Source: Magnolia sinica (Eukaryota > Streptophyta > Magnoliopsida > Magnoliales > Magnoliaceae). Taken from it: a DNA stretch of 64,000 nucleotides. Positions 34,512-46,215 of this stretch are shown in pieces. The translations under genes and the position numbers were made by a program. The stretch covers positions 61,962,001-62,026,000 of the forward strand of contig NC_080588.1 in assembly GCF_029962835.1 (NCBI RefSeq), given 5' to 3'. The notes below the pieces were generated by a model. The model did not search any database. It worked only from the letters and a program-made list of their open reading frames with translations, and was not told the origin of the DNA. The number at the start of each line of letters is the position of its first letter. The first letter of the stretch is position 1.

Positions 34512-36385
34512 GTCAGGGCATCATCCACTAAGCTGTTACACTGCCTCACCCAATTCGCGGTCCAGATGATCCCATCAGCTGGGCCAATCTAATGAACGTC
34601 CTGGATTCCATTCACATGTGCTGATCTGTCATGCATTCCTACACGCGCGAGTACGCTTGAAAAAAAACAATCCAATCTTCCTACTTTCTGATAAGAGGAT
34701 ACGAAATAATGGACGTGTGCCCCGTTCTGTATAGAGCGTACACAGTGCATCGCTGTAATGCATGTGATGGCGTTGTGGCTCCATTATCTCTCATCCATCC
34801 CTATTCTCTCTCCATGATAGTTCACCACTGCCTTTTAAGTTATGTTGTCTGCATGTGGGGTATCTGAACCGTCCAAAATTGTTGGGCCCACCATAGGTAG
34901 TGCATATATAGTGGCCTGAACTTGGATTATATACTGACGGTCTCGTTTTATTTGTTGAGTTATTGACCATTTTGTTTTTGTTTTTTGGCCATCCATTTCG
35001 GAGCTAGTTATTGGATGCTTAGGATGGTCTGGATTTATGTGCAATCATGCCATGCGTACGGTTGATAAGACACCATGATTTTAAACAGTGAACGTGAACG
35101 GCCTCCGGTGTCTTGTCTCTTTAATAAGGGACATAAAGAGGAGGTGTGGTTTGCCGTACGGTAAGGAGCAATCACACCACAACAGCGAGCTGATTGGGTG
35201 GTGACCCACGCCACCAGCCATTGGGTGTTGTGGGGCCCACCACTGTATGTGTTTTCTATTTACAGCGTCCATCCATTTCCCAATTCATCTTTGGCCTCAT
35301 GCCCTGCATATTTGAGTTGTAATTTTTTATGTAATGCAAAGTAAGTTATTTTTATCATTATTATTTTGATGTGTTTGTTTAAATAAATACGCACAGATGT
35401 AAAGAAAATATGCAAAAAAAAATTTGTAAGTATTATATTTTTATATTATAAAATTATATTTTTACTATTGTAATTTTTTATATTATAATATTTTTTAAGT
35501 GAAACAAATAATGTAACAAAATTATCATTATAATTAAATGTTAGTGATGTCGTTGTATATTTATAAAAATAATTATTACCTACTTATATTTATTTACTAT
35601 AGTAATTAAAAAAACCAAACACTATGGTAAATATGTAATTTAACAATCAATTGAAAATAGGTAAAAAAAATTGTCATCATTAAAATTTTACATCATAGTG
35701 AAAATTTTCTATTCAAACATGTATAACGATGGTATAGCACATGTACAGTAGCATGATTTGATGGATAAATTATTTATTTTCAGGAGACAAGTACTAAAAT
35801 TTATAATCATTGCGCTTTATAACAAATTAACCTTTTTGTAATCATTGTATTTTAATAACAAATTATTAATATAATTGGCAATCTAAATAGATAATCCTAC
35901 TACTGGGGTTAGGGGTTAACGGGTACCTCGAAGCGTTGTATCCATAAGACATGACCAAATTTTTACTGCCTGACTCCAATTTTGCATAATCATTAGATAT
36001 CAGGTTAATTATGGGCTGTCATTTTGGATCCAATTTAAATGTCATCTAGTTAGCCGAGTCCAGTTTCTTGGAGCTGGTTGAAATCAAGCAAGCATTCAAA
36101 TATTTTCATTGGTCACATGGGGTGTTTGGCGTGATGACATTTATAAAAATAAGAGTTTATTGGCTTATTTTTAAAAACAATAACCTTTAAAATTATTTAG
36201 TAAAAAGTATAATTAAGGTGATTGTTTGTTTAAAAAGTAATAAATAAGTTCTAATTTTATAAATTAGAGAGGGTTACTTTTTGAAACGGAGCTTATTTAG
36301 CTTAAGTGGGCACACATTTTAAACTAACTTTTAGACAATTTTATCCTTAAACTTTTTAAATAATTCTAACCTTACTTTCTTTTCT
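34512..36385. other. AT-rich intergenic sequence, no gene
   Basis: A MITE relic lies at about 35,180-35,290 (GGGGCCCACCACTGTATGTG). From 35,300 to 36,380 the sequence is strongly AT-rich with no ORF of note. Confidence 0.5.
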
Positions 36386-36389
36386 TATC

Positions 36390-37745
36390 TTCAAGGTAGG
36401 CCCACATGATGAATGACCCATATTGAAGGTGGGCCCCACATGATGAATGGTACACTTCAAAGGTGGGCCCACATAATGCACGATCACAACAAAGATGGCC
36501 TGCATCAAAGTGTGGCCCCATATGATGGACGATATACATCAAACGGGCCCTACTTGATGGATGGTCCACAACAAAGGTGGGATCCACATGATGGATGGTG
36601 GGCATTGAACGTGGGACCACATGAATGAAGGTTGACATTAAAGGTGGCCCACATGATGAATGACCTATATTGAAGGTTAGGCCCCACATGATGGACGGTC
36701 CACAGTAAAGGTAGGACTTACATGATGGATGGTGGACATTAAAGGTGGTCCCACATGATGGACTATCTAGATCAAGTGAGCTTCACATGATAGATGGTCC
36801 ACAACAAAGGTAGGACCCACATAATGGATGGTGCATATCAAAGGTAGGCTTCTCATGATGAACAACTCATATTGAATGTGGGGCCCACATTAAGGTGGGC
36901 TCAAGTAATAAACGGTTCACACCAATGGTCAGCCCCATATAATAGGCAACCCACATCAATGTGTGGCCCATCAAGACGAAAGATGCACATCAAGTGTGTC
37001 CCATTTGATGGGAAGTCCACATCAAAGGTGGGACCCACATGATGGATGACGGTCGTTGAAGGTAGGCTCACATGATGGTTGGTTGAAATCAACAGTGGGC
37101 CACATGATGAATGACCCATATTGAAGGTGGGGCCCACAAAATGAATGGTCCACATCAAGGTGGGCCCATGTAATGGACGGAGTGGGCTTCACATGATGGA
37201 TGTCCCACATCAAAGTGTGGCATCTCATAATGGATGAAGTGGGCTTCACATGATGGATGACCACATCAAAGTGTGGCCCCTCATAATGAACGATCCACAC
37301 AAGTGGGCCCCACTTAATGGACGGTCCACATCCAAGGTCTGGCATAATGGATGACCCATATCCAAAGTGGGCCACATGATAAATGATCATATAAAAGGTG
37401 CGACCCACACGATGAATGGTAGATATCAAAAGTAAGCTCCACATGATAGACAATTCACTTCGAAGGTAGAGCCCACACTATGGACACATCAAATGTGGAC
37501 TCCACGTGATGGATGATGGGTAGTGGATATTAAAGGGGCCCACATTAAGGACAATTAGCATTGATAGTGGGCCCCACATGACGGATGACCTACATCAATG
37601 TGGGCCCCTAATGATGATTGGTCCACATTCAAGATGGGCCTTGTATGATGGATGACCCACTTTGAAGGTTTGGATCACACAATGGATGGTCCACATCAAA
37701 GGTGGGCTCTATATGATGGTTGATCCACATCTAATACAAGACATA
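36390..37745. repeat. satellite-like array, GGTGGGCCCACATGATGGATG unit
   Basis: About 1.35 kb of degenerate units of about 34-38 bp: GGTGGGCCCCACATGATG, then GATGGTCCACATCAAA. There are roughly 35-40 units. The same words form the terminal part of the MITEs in this window, so the array probably grew from a MITE end. Reverse-strand ORFs (143 and 105 residues, rich in HHV, GP and SC) reflect the repeat and are not genes. Confidence 0.85.
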
Positions 37746-38756
37746 ACAGATAACTCAAATGCCTTAAAATATGAAGATTGTAGTTATCAATTCTTGTTAC
37801 TTTAAGCATAACTCATCCATAATGAGATCCACCAAAACAATCATTTAAATTGCTCTTATAATAAAGTTATTGTAACCTTTAAAAATGATGTCAAATATCC
37901 TTTAAACATTCTTATTTGAAAGTTTTACCAAACTTGTTTATTTCAAATAAAAGAAATTTTCAAACTTGTACAAGGGATTTGACTAACCAAGCTTATCTAA
38001 AACAATAGCAGGAAAAAAGAAAAAAAAAAACATATTAGAATAGATTTCATTGAAAAAGCTATTATTTAATTAAAGTAGAGACGCCAAACAAGTCCTAAAT
38101 ATATTAAATATATTACTTAATCTAGCAATGGAACGGTGTGTTTGATAAGCATCCATGTAAGAGATCTCATTTATATCATTTGTCAGAGAGGCCCACGTGT
38201 GCAATCTAATCAATACATTGGGTGGTTCCAACCGAATAAATTCCTCAGGTGACCAGCTCGAACGCAAGGTCCAAAGACCCGATGGGCACCCAGGGGATAC
38301 ACAGACCCAATTAGACCCGGGTCTGAGTCCTAGAGAACACCCCACCGCGCAAGAACCTAAACTAATCCGGACGGGTACGGGTACTAAAGGACGAACCCGA
38401 ACCCGACCCATTAGCAGCCCTACCTAATACATTCACCACCAAGTACTACGAATGGGTTGCACGACTCAGTAAATTGTGGCAAACGCACACTCTAGTCTGA
38501 TCCCTCGAACAACCAACGCCGAACACAACTGGCATTTTGATACACATGCGCTGAGGAAAATAAGGTGAAGGAGGATAAACGAGTAAGGACAGAAGGAGTG
38601 TGGGATTTGGGTAGGATTCTATTCTGTTTTTTTCTTTCCCATTCAACCCTCTTTCTTTCAGGAAAAAAGAAAAAGAAAAAGAAAAAAGAAAAAAAGGCCA
38701 ATTCAAGAAGGCAGCTGAAAAAAGCTCAAGACCCATTTCAAATCTCATAGTCTACA
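37746..38756. other. upstream region of the SOFL gene
   Basis: AT-rich to 38,100. A GACCCGGGTCTGAG / GGACGGGTACGGGTAC block follows, ending CCATTAGCAGCCCTA at 38,421; its inverse, TAGGGCTGCTAATGG, is hAT-like. Purine-rich sequence with (AAAAG)n lies at about 38,660-38,695, just before the start codon, probably the 5' leader. No clear TATA box was chosen. Confidence 0.45.
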
Positions 38757-39352
38757 ATGCAGAGGATGGAAGAACAAGGTCTATCTCCTCTGGAATGCAG
38801 TAGTGGCTGTGAATCAGGTTGGACCATGTACTTAGACCAGTCCTCTGAAAAACCCACTTCTCTTTTTGAAAAAGAAGCTGTTCTTTCATGGAAGAATGAC
38901 AGATTTTTAGTTGGGGAAGAGGGAGAGGATGAGATGGATCCATCCATGGTTTCTGATGCTTCGTCTGGCCCACCACATTTCCTTCAAGATGATGATGATG
39001 AAGATCATGAGTTCTGTTTTGATGGGGATGGGTGCTTTTGTTCACCTGCATTGATTTGTAAGAGTGGCAAAAGGAGGAGGGCTGAAAGAAGAGTGGAGGA
39101 AGAAGACCCATCTTCCTTTCTTGATGACACAGCTAGCTCTCATGTGTTCAGCTTCTCCAATGTAAGTGGACCCCACAAGGCCGGGCCTTTTTTTCCATTT
39201 ACTATCTCTTTTTTCATTGCTTTTGGGAGTCATTCTCTACTGGTTTTTATTGCATTTTTACAGAACTGTTTCAACATCAATACCAACCAGATATCATCAA
39301 TGGAGGATGTTTTGGATTTCTCAATGGGATTCTCCACAACCCATTTCAATGT

Positions 39353-39398
<46 letters not shown>

Positions 39399-39554
39399 TC
39401 CTTTTCTACTGATATGAAAATGATAGTTTTTTCATTCTTTTCTTTTTCAGGGAAAAACAGCATTGCAGAAGCATTGTGGTTTTTTGGAGACATCTCTGCC
39501 TTTGAAACCAACTTCAAAAGCACAACCAGTTGAGTCATCTCAGCCTTTGATTTG

Positions 39555-39605
<51 letters not shown>

Positions 39606-39826
39606 TTTATTAAGTGAATTGATATCCACACCCACCAAAAAACACCTTCTTTAATTACAATGGTACAACTTTGTACTACTATATTCCCAAAAGTTGAAAC
39701 TTAGGATGTAAAATATAAATCTGTGACTTCTATGTATATACTTATATATGTTTCCTTATTGTGATTTTTCTGGTTATAGGTTTTCAGGGAAGAAAGCAAG
39801 AACAAGATATGGTGATGCTGAGATGA
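38757..39826 (+). CDS. SOFL: SOB FIVE-LIKE (SOFL) protein, four exons
   Basis: SOFL proteins are small plant-specific proteins linked to cytokinin levels and responses. Exons: 38,757-39,161; 39,264-39,350; 39,451-39,529 (or 39,528); 39,780-39,826; about 206 residues. Residues 13-26 carry the SOFL-A motif ECSSGCESGWTMYL. Residues 63-75 carry SOFL-B, SMVSDASSGPPHF. An acidic run (77-85) and a basic KSGKRRRAERR (102-112, possible nuclear signal) follow. Exon 2 ends MGFSTTHFN, exon 3 starts GKTALQKHCGFLETS, and exon 4 reads FQGRKQEQDMVMLR. An in-frame TAG at 38,748-38,750 fixes the start at 38,757 or the next Met, 38,766. The first two donors (AAT/GTAAGT, AAT/GTAGCT) and all acceptors are canonical. 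The last donor reads CCAG/TTGAGT, lacking GT (see findings). The 258-residue ORF over this locus is a read-through of introns 1 and 2. Confidence 0.86.
39355..39395. repeat. (CT)n microsatellite in SOFL intron 2
   Basis: A pure CT run starting five bases after the donor (GTAGCTCTCT). It forms most of the start of the 100-bp intron and is likely length-variable between individuals. Confidence 0.95.
39556..39601. repeat. (TA)n microsatellite in SOFL intron 3
   Basis: A TA run of about 46 bp shortly after the presumed last donor. If the intron were retained, translation would run through it as alternating Tyr and Ile and end at 39,651-39,653. Confidence 0.95.
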
Positions 39827-39952
39827 AAGAAAGCATTTGTGAGAGAGTCTAGATCTCCAAGGGATCTTGGTTTCTCTTTCCTTTTTCTTTTTCTTTTTTT
39901 TCTTTTTTTTTTCCTTTTTTTGGGGGGCGGCGAAGTCAGGATTTGTACGTTT

Positions 39953-40272
39953 GTTTTTTCCACCATTTCTTAAATGATGGTGACTCATTCAATCCAGACC
40001 GTCCAAGTCATTGGTCCAACTGTGGGTAGAGTAATCTGAGAATCACACCCATCTACATCCTAACCATCCATCCTGAGGCATTAAATGGACAGTTAAAAAG
40101 ACAAAATTCAATGGATGATGGCAGATGGTTAAGACTGTCAGATAAGTGTGATTTTCTGTCCATGCTCAATTAACCATGGGGCCCACGATTTGAACGATCT
40201 GGATTGGCATGCACATCCATGCTAAGCGTATAGTAATTGAATCACCACCATTTAAGAAATAGTGAGAAAAAC
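39953..40272. mobile_element. MITE 0.13 kb downstream of the SOFL stop
   Basis: The left terminus CCACCATTTCTTAAATGATGG plus TGACTCATTCAAT mirrors the right terminus ATTGAATCACCACCATTTAAGAAATAGTG. The length is about 320 bp. The body contains GACCGTCCAAGTCATTGG and GATTTGAACGATCTGGATTG, an inverted pair. It lies where the SOFL 3' untranslated region or terminator should be, so it may supply or alter polyadenylation. Target duplication not clear. Confidence 0.75.
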
Positions 40273-43145
40273 ACATAGTAGCCCTTCCTTTCCTCTCTCT
40301 CTTTCATGTCAATGGTGTGGAAGCAAATAGATAGGGTTTTGAAGAGTCCTCCTTGTACCAGCCTCTCCTAAATATTATTAGTACATACACATAAGCATGG
40401 TGTATGAACTACTTTCTACTTCACTCCTGCTCAAGTTATAGTTTCTATGATAATATAGCGAGATATTGGTGTAACAGCCTGTCCTCTACCATCATGATGG
40501 AAACATTGCCACAGAGAAATGGAAGGAAACCCAAATCATACATGATTCTTTTCCATGAGGGGTGCTGATTCACTGCATCTGGAGGCATGAAGGGTGCAGA
40601 TACTCCATGCCATTCCAGCACACGTGGCATAACTAGATAAGATCTGAACCATTAATTGAGTATATCCAAGAGTTAATTTGTACGATCCTGATTTCTTCAT
40701 CGGTTACATACAAATCAGATACTAAAGATAAAAGTAAGAAATGGGTCGAATTCAGGAGAAGAAGTTCATTTATTACATGGTTAGGATCGTCTGATCAAGG
40801 CAATGGTTTGGTTAGTAGCCAATCAAAAGGGAACTGACAGGATGCATGGTCAGGATCACCGTACAAATGAGCCACTTGTCCAGTACATGATAATAGTCGC
40901 ATGAAAATTCCGTGCACTCTGATCCATTGACTATTTTTTACTTCGCCTGTCAATTTGACAGTTGCCATGTGTAAGCTAGGATCATTCCTTCAGCGTAGAT
41001 TTCGGGTCTCTGACCAATCTGCAGTAGTGCCCATGATTTGGACGGTTTAGATTGATATTGATTTATGCCACATGTACAGTAGAAATACGCATGCACATAT
41101 ACTGTCATAATCTGCCAGAGCATATACTTTTATAGTTGGGTTTGCCAGATATACAAGATCATGGTAATTACCATACGTTGGAGCTCTTTTGGGGCCACTG
41201 TGACGCTTGAGTTCCATCTAACCCGTTCATTAGATGGGGCCTCTAATGTTAGATCAAATCCTAGCCGGACACATAACTTGAGTAGGCCAAGCCAAAGGGA
41301 TCGATGCATGTGGTATATTTGGGAGTGTGACACCTACCGTAGAAACTTCCAGATGGAATGCTGGGCTCCATCGTATTGTTTGTATGCCATCCAACCGATT
41401 CATCAAGTGACAGTCACCAGGATGAAGTGAGAGACAGACGCAGATCATTCCAAATCCCAGGTGGGCCAATCCAAGTAAATATAGAGGTTTTGAGGCGTGA
41501 TTGTACGTTGCTCCTCGTGATGTGCCCCACCTGAGTTTTGAATCAGAATGATTCTTGGGATGTACGTTGAAGATGGACGGATACAAAGGCATCACCGGTG
41601 GAGCCCACGCAACTTCAAGGCATGGTGAATGGTGATTACACAGGGGGAATTATTTGATACTCTGACTAAGGGTGGTGGTTGATAAGCATGCACTAAAAAT
41701 TGGATAAGTGAGAAGTCAAATTGAACCGTTCAAATTGCGGACCCAATTTAAATAAATTATCCTTCCAACATAAGATCGTTTGAATAATCCTAATGTCTGA
41801 TTACTGGTTGTTTGTTTGCTGAATAAGGACCGTTGGATTTTATTTTTCTTAATTTTTTTCAACCGTCAACTAAATTTCCAACAATCGGCTACTTAGATCG
41901 TAGAAACGGTATAATCCTTTTGGTTTACCGTCCATTTAAATTGGGGCCCACAAGATTTTGATGTGACCGAATATTAGTACTTTTTCCCCTTGAATAAGAG
42001 GTCAATACCCCCTCATTTTTCCTAAACAATGCACTTTAGTCGTGCAAAAGGTGGGCCACACCATGAAGATTACTTAGAGCTAAAATCAGGCTGTTCAACT
42101 CATCATGCAAGGACACTGCCGAAATCAACGACAGCTGATGGTCTGATTAACGTATAGGTGTGGCCCACTTAATGAGTGGACTGTCATGATTTTCATATAC
42201 ATCTACCCAGACCATCCAATGGAACACATTGTGGACAGCTTCAAAATTACGATGGTGAAACGATCCTAACCATCCAATTGGTGACTATCTAATGGACGGT
42301 TAAGATCAAAGTAGTGAGTGGTCAAAACTCCATTTGCAAATTTTTTTATTTTTATTTTTAAAGGCCACTTTCATTGGTAATTTGAACGGTCTGGATTGCC
42401 GTAGTACAACTATTCCATGTGCAGAACAGTCACTATTTCTTCTAAAATACAGCCGAACTGTCACATGAGTCTGGCCCTGTGGTCCATGTTGCCACACCCA
42501 CGTCTGTATGGGGTATAAACGAGGTCTCAGGTCCAACCAGTTGGACCACAAGTTAGAATCCATGCGGTAAATATTTTCCAACCTTTCATATTTGTTGAAA
42601 TCCAACCCGTCCAATACATTGTACCCATCACATGGATCACTTCACACAAAAATCAGCAACATCCACTCAACAGGTGGACCACACTTGTACTTGTAACTTA
42701 TCAACAGCAAGACATTATTCTCTATCGTGCGGCCCATTTACTGAGTGAGTGGGGTTGATATTTGCATAAGGCGACCCTCATGGTGGGTCCAACCTATTGG
42801 AATGGTTGCATGTCGGACATATATGATGGATTGGAAGTTATCCACTGGATGGTCGGTAACTAATGGTACAACCGGTTGGATTTGAGATTTCTCGGTATAA
42901 ACAGGCCTCTTAATGATACTGGATTTTGTCGTCAATGAACTTATACTTAATATTAGCTTAGGTTATTAATTATTAGTGGGAAATACGATTATTTGAAACT
43001 TGAAAGGTGTGGTGGACAGTCAGAACAAGTAGCAGAGGAGGGAATGCTACACTAGTGGAATATCTGATGGGATTTTAAGGCCTCAGATCCTGCCACAGAT
43101 CCTTCTGGCCCACTACAACATGCCCCATTAATACTTTTTACGAGA
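40273..43145. other. intergenic, several MITE relics, no gene
   Basis: Relics: about 40,930-41,140 (TCTGCCAGAG end); about 41,163-41,620 (ATTACCATACGTTGGAGC start, fold-back body); about 41,645-41,980 (GATACTCTGACTAAGGG start); about 42,480-42,900 (GTTGGACCACAAGTTAG, CAGGTGGACCACAC). ORFs in this stretch are fragments of these non-coding elements. Confidence 0.5.
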
Positions 43146-43149
43146 GTTG

Positions 43150-43530
43150 TTTTGATACTCGGGTAGAGTGTCATGGCTGATACAGATGCATTTGTAAATT
43201 GTATGGGTAGCGTATATCAACTCAAATTAAACCGTCCCAATGGTGGGACCCAATGCAGATAGGCCACCATCCGAAATTCAAATTGATTCAACGGTACTAA
43301 CCTCTGATTAACTAATTGGTATTCGCTTGTTCGATTCAGACCATTGACTAACTCTTGTTGTGATGGTCCATTAAATGTTGATAGATCAAATCAGTGATTT
43401 TTTATTCTTTATTTTTTTTAAGTTTTTGAGCCACCTTAATTGGGACCCACCACTATTTGGACCGTTTAATTTAAGTAACCAACATAACAAGTGCTTTGAT
43501 TCCGAGTGCCTGTGTGATGTGTATCAAACA
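43150..43530. mobile_element. MITE of the GATACTC-TGATGCGTAT family
   Basis: The left end TTTGATACTCGGGTAGAGTG and right end GTGATGTGTATCAAACAG are imperfect inverted matches. The body has ACTCAAATTAAACCGTCC at the left and GGACCGTTTAATTTAAG at the right, a clear inverted pair. Relatives lie at about 41,645, 45,328, 49,905, 56,550 and 60,285. Confidence 0.65.
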
Positions 43531-43552
43531 GTTTATACTTACAGATAACCCA

Positions 43553-44060
43553 GTGCTCTCAGAGCACTTAGAAGTTATAGTGCTCCTAGTTGCATCTTTT
43601 CACTTGATGATCCAAATAATCTATCTGAACCGTCCATTAAGTTTAAAACACAATTCCTAAGTTAGCTTGCGAAAATCAAACTGATCGGATGGTCCAATAC
43701 ATCTTTGATTTGGACTTATTTTCTTTAGCCATCCTTTTACCAAGCCATGGATGAGATGGTTATGATTTCCTCACGGAGGCTTTTCTTTAGAATCATATGC
43801 AATCTAGGATAGTCCCTAATAAATAGATGAATCAAATTCTTGCTTAGACCTATTTTTAAGTAAGTGATCCTGACCGTCTAGATTTAGGGCCGTTGATCAA
43901 ATGGTTATTATATGTTACACTATGTGATGCTTTCATAGTAGCCCATGAAATGTGTGCTGGGACTAATGAACAGTCTAGATCAATGGATTGGACCACCTAA
44001 GTGTCCCAATGTGACTAGTAGCACAATAACTAATTGTGCTCTGAGAGTACTGGAGCATTT
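43553..44060. mobile_element. MITE with GTGCTCTCAGAGCAC termini
   Basis: The left GTGCTCTCAGAGCACTTAG..GTGCTCCTAGTTGC is mirrored by AACTAATTGTGCTCTGAGAGTACTGGAGC at the right. A second copy lies at 50,500-51,118. The terminus is itself a short palindrome (CTCTCAGAG). Confidence 0.65.
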
Positions 44061-45325
44061 TTCTTTATATTTATTTATATATTTTTATTTTGTTCTTTTT
44101 GGCCATTTCAAGACTGTCTGCTTTGTGGTGCACATAGGGTTTGGTGTCCTCCCTATATATTTTTATTTATTGCTGGTCACTTGCTTGTCTATTGAATTGG
44201 GTCTTACAATGAAAAAGTAAGACAAAAGCATTTGGAATTTGGGATTTATATAACTATATTATATCCTTTTCTTGTTGTTGCTGGAAATGGATACAGAGGC
44301 CTCATGTGCACACATGTCTTTCTTGTACACGTGGCACATGTATATGATGATCCAAACCATTCATTATGTGGTCTCAACTTCTGATTGGGATTCTAACAAA
44401 AAATTGCCTTGATTAGCAAATCCAAGCCGTAGAACCCATTTGCAGATTTTTCTGTCTGTGAAACAGTTAGTATAGACAAATAAGTGTGATTTTGGTCAGT
44501 GGCCCATTTTCAATCAGACCCAACTGGACCTTCCTGACAGGTGGCATGTGCAAGCCCATGGGAGACAGTATCTTTTCCCATACACAAACAGTGATTGGAG
44601 AGAGAACCCTTGAATTCCTTGTAACAAGTTCTAAAAGGGGTTGGACTCTTTCTATTCTTTATCTTCTCCCATTCTTCTATGTACTCTTGACTTGGTTTTG
44701 TTCCCACATGCCATGAGGCCCATGACATCATAGTCTCCTCTTATATATGGGAAGGAGAGTTATTTTATTTAGATGGGATACTCTAATATTTCATACACAT
44801 GCACTCTATAAATATATATTTTCCACATGTTTACTCCAATCCAATCCGTTCAAATCATTGGTCCTAATTGTATTCCCATATTCAGATTGATTGGACAATC
44901 CTCACCCAACAGAAATGGTCACTTTTTGTTGAATTTGGATTGTTGGTGTTTTTTCTTCTTCCAACCGTTTATGTAATGGCCTTCAATTGGGCAGTTGTGT
45001 TTAATGTAGGACCCATCTATACTGAGTTCTACTATTTGAATGGTTTGGATTGGTGAGCATATATGCCATATGTGCAGTGCCTATCTGCGTGTATATGTAC
45101 GTCTGCCAGATACTTGATTTTTTCTTCAAAATTGGATTTTTTGGCCCTTCTTCCGTTCCTTCTTTTTGACTAATGTGGTATTTTTATTAAGAGTCTGTCG
45201 CTTGCATGTGCTAGAACTTGCATACACGCACGCGGACACATGCGTATGCACGTGCGCGTGCACGTCGTAGCTTTTAAGTGTGAATCTTTGAATGGTTTAA
45301 GATATTTCCATGGTATTTTTCAAAG
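44061..45325. other. no gene seen
   Basis: T-rich sequence, MITE fragments (GATTGGTGAGCATATATGCC near 45,050) and a CACGTGCGCGTGCACGTCG run near 45,245. ORFs up to 91 residues show no conserved features. Confidence 0.4.
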
Positions 45326-45327
45326 GG

Positions 45328-46215
45328 GAGTATTTTTATACTCTGGAGCACTCGCTAGTCATACACGTGGGCAAATGTAACTTAAAGAAATAGGAAATCC
45401 TGGGACCCAATTCAGATAGGTCATGGTCCAAAAATCAGATTAATGATCTTAACCTCTGATTAATAGGAAATAGATTTGGACAATAAAAATTTTCATCTCG
45501 GTCGACCATCCGTTGCATGTCTAGCTGTGCTCAGTTAGGACATCAGCTCAGTCTAATTTTGATTGGGCCCCAATAACTAAGGTGGGGCCACAACTTGGGC
45601 AGTTCAATTCGGGGACGGATTGGCTACTCCCACTGACACCAGCCAATGGCTGGTGGTCGGTGCTCTGTGGGGCCCTCCATGATGTATGTGTTTCATCCAT
45701 TCCGTCCATCTATTTTTATAGATAATTTTACAGTATGAGACCAAAAATGAGATATATCCCAATGTCAATTGGACCACATTAAAGGAAACAGTGTTGAATG
45801 AGTGCTGACCGTTAAAAACATTTTGGGGGCCATAAAAGTTTTGGATCAAGCTGATTTTTTGTTTTTTCCATTCATCTGGGCCTGTATGACCTAATCAACA
45901 GATTGGATGTCAAATAAACAGTACAGTGGACCTTAGGATGATTTTAATGGTGGATATCCAATATCTATTGTTTTCATGTGGTGTGGTCCACCTGAGATGT
46001 ATATACCTCTCATTTTTGGGATAAAGCCCTAAAATGATCTTTAAAAATGAAAGAACAGAATAGATGAAACACATACATCATAGTGGGGCCCACAGCACAC
46101 CGACCATCAGCCCCAGGGCTGGTGTCAGGGGGAGTAGCAAATCCGTTCTCGTTCAATTCAAGTTAGTTACGTGCCACGTGTAATTACAGTGCACAGTGCA
46201 CAAGATTATTAGCCA
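45328..46215. mobile_element. GATACTC-family MITE split by a younger MITE
   Basis: The left part has ATACTCTGGAGCACTCGC, GACCCAATTCAGATAGG and TTGGGCAGTTCAATTC. The right part, after the insertion, has GTTCAATTCAAGTTAGTTACG and GTGCACAGTGCACAAG. Removing the insertion and one copy of GTTCAATTC restores the continuity seen in the 43,150 copy. Confidence 0.65.
45611..46150. mobile_element. MULE-type MITE, 540 bp, perfect 9-bp TSD
   Basis: Termini GGGGACGGATTGGCTACTCC and GGGGGAGTAGCAAATCCGTTCTC are followed internally by (C)ACTGACACCAGCC / GGCTGGTGTCAG. Target duplication GTTCAATTC lies at 45,602-45,610 and 46,151-46,159. Same family as the 32,243 and 33,243 copies. Its insertion site lies inside another MITE. 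Confidence 0.88.

Noticed and set aside
36372..37453. 105- and 143-codon minus-strand ORFs
   Set aside because: Readings of the GGTGGGCCCACATGATG satellite. Residue pattern repeats with the unit.
38757..39533. 258-codon continuous ORF as the SOFL protein
   Set aside because: It reads through two canonical introns. The part between 39,162 and 39,263 is hydrophobic non-family sequence, and the CT repeat becomes a Ser/Leu run. Spliced exons give the family sequence.
39556..39653. Extension of SOFL exon 3 through the TA run to the stop near 39,653
   Set aside because: It would add a Tyr/Ile tract with no family counterpart, whereas 39,780-39,826 encodes the conserved FQGRK tail.
41254..41595. 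113-codon minus-strand ORF
   Set aside because: Overlaps a fold-back MITE body. The same MITE elsewhere has no conserved frame.
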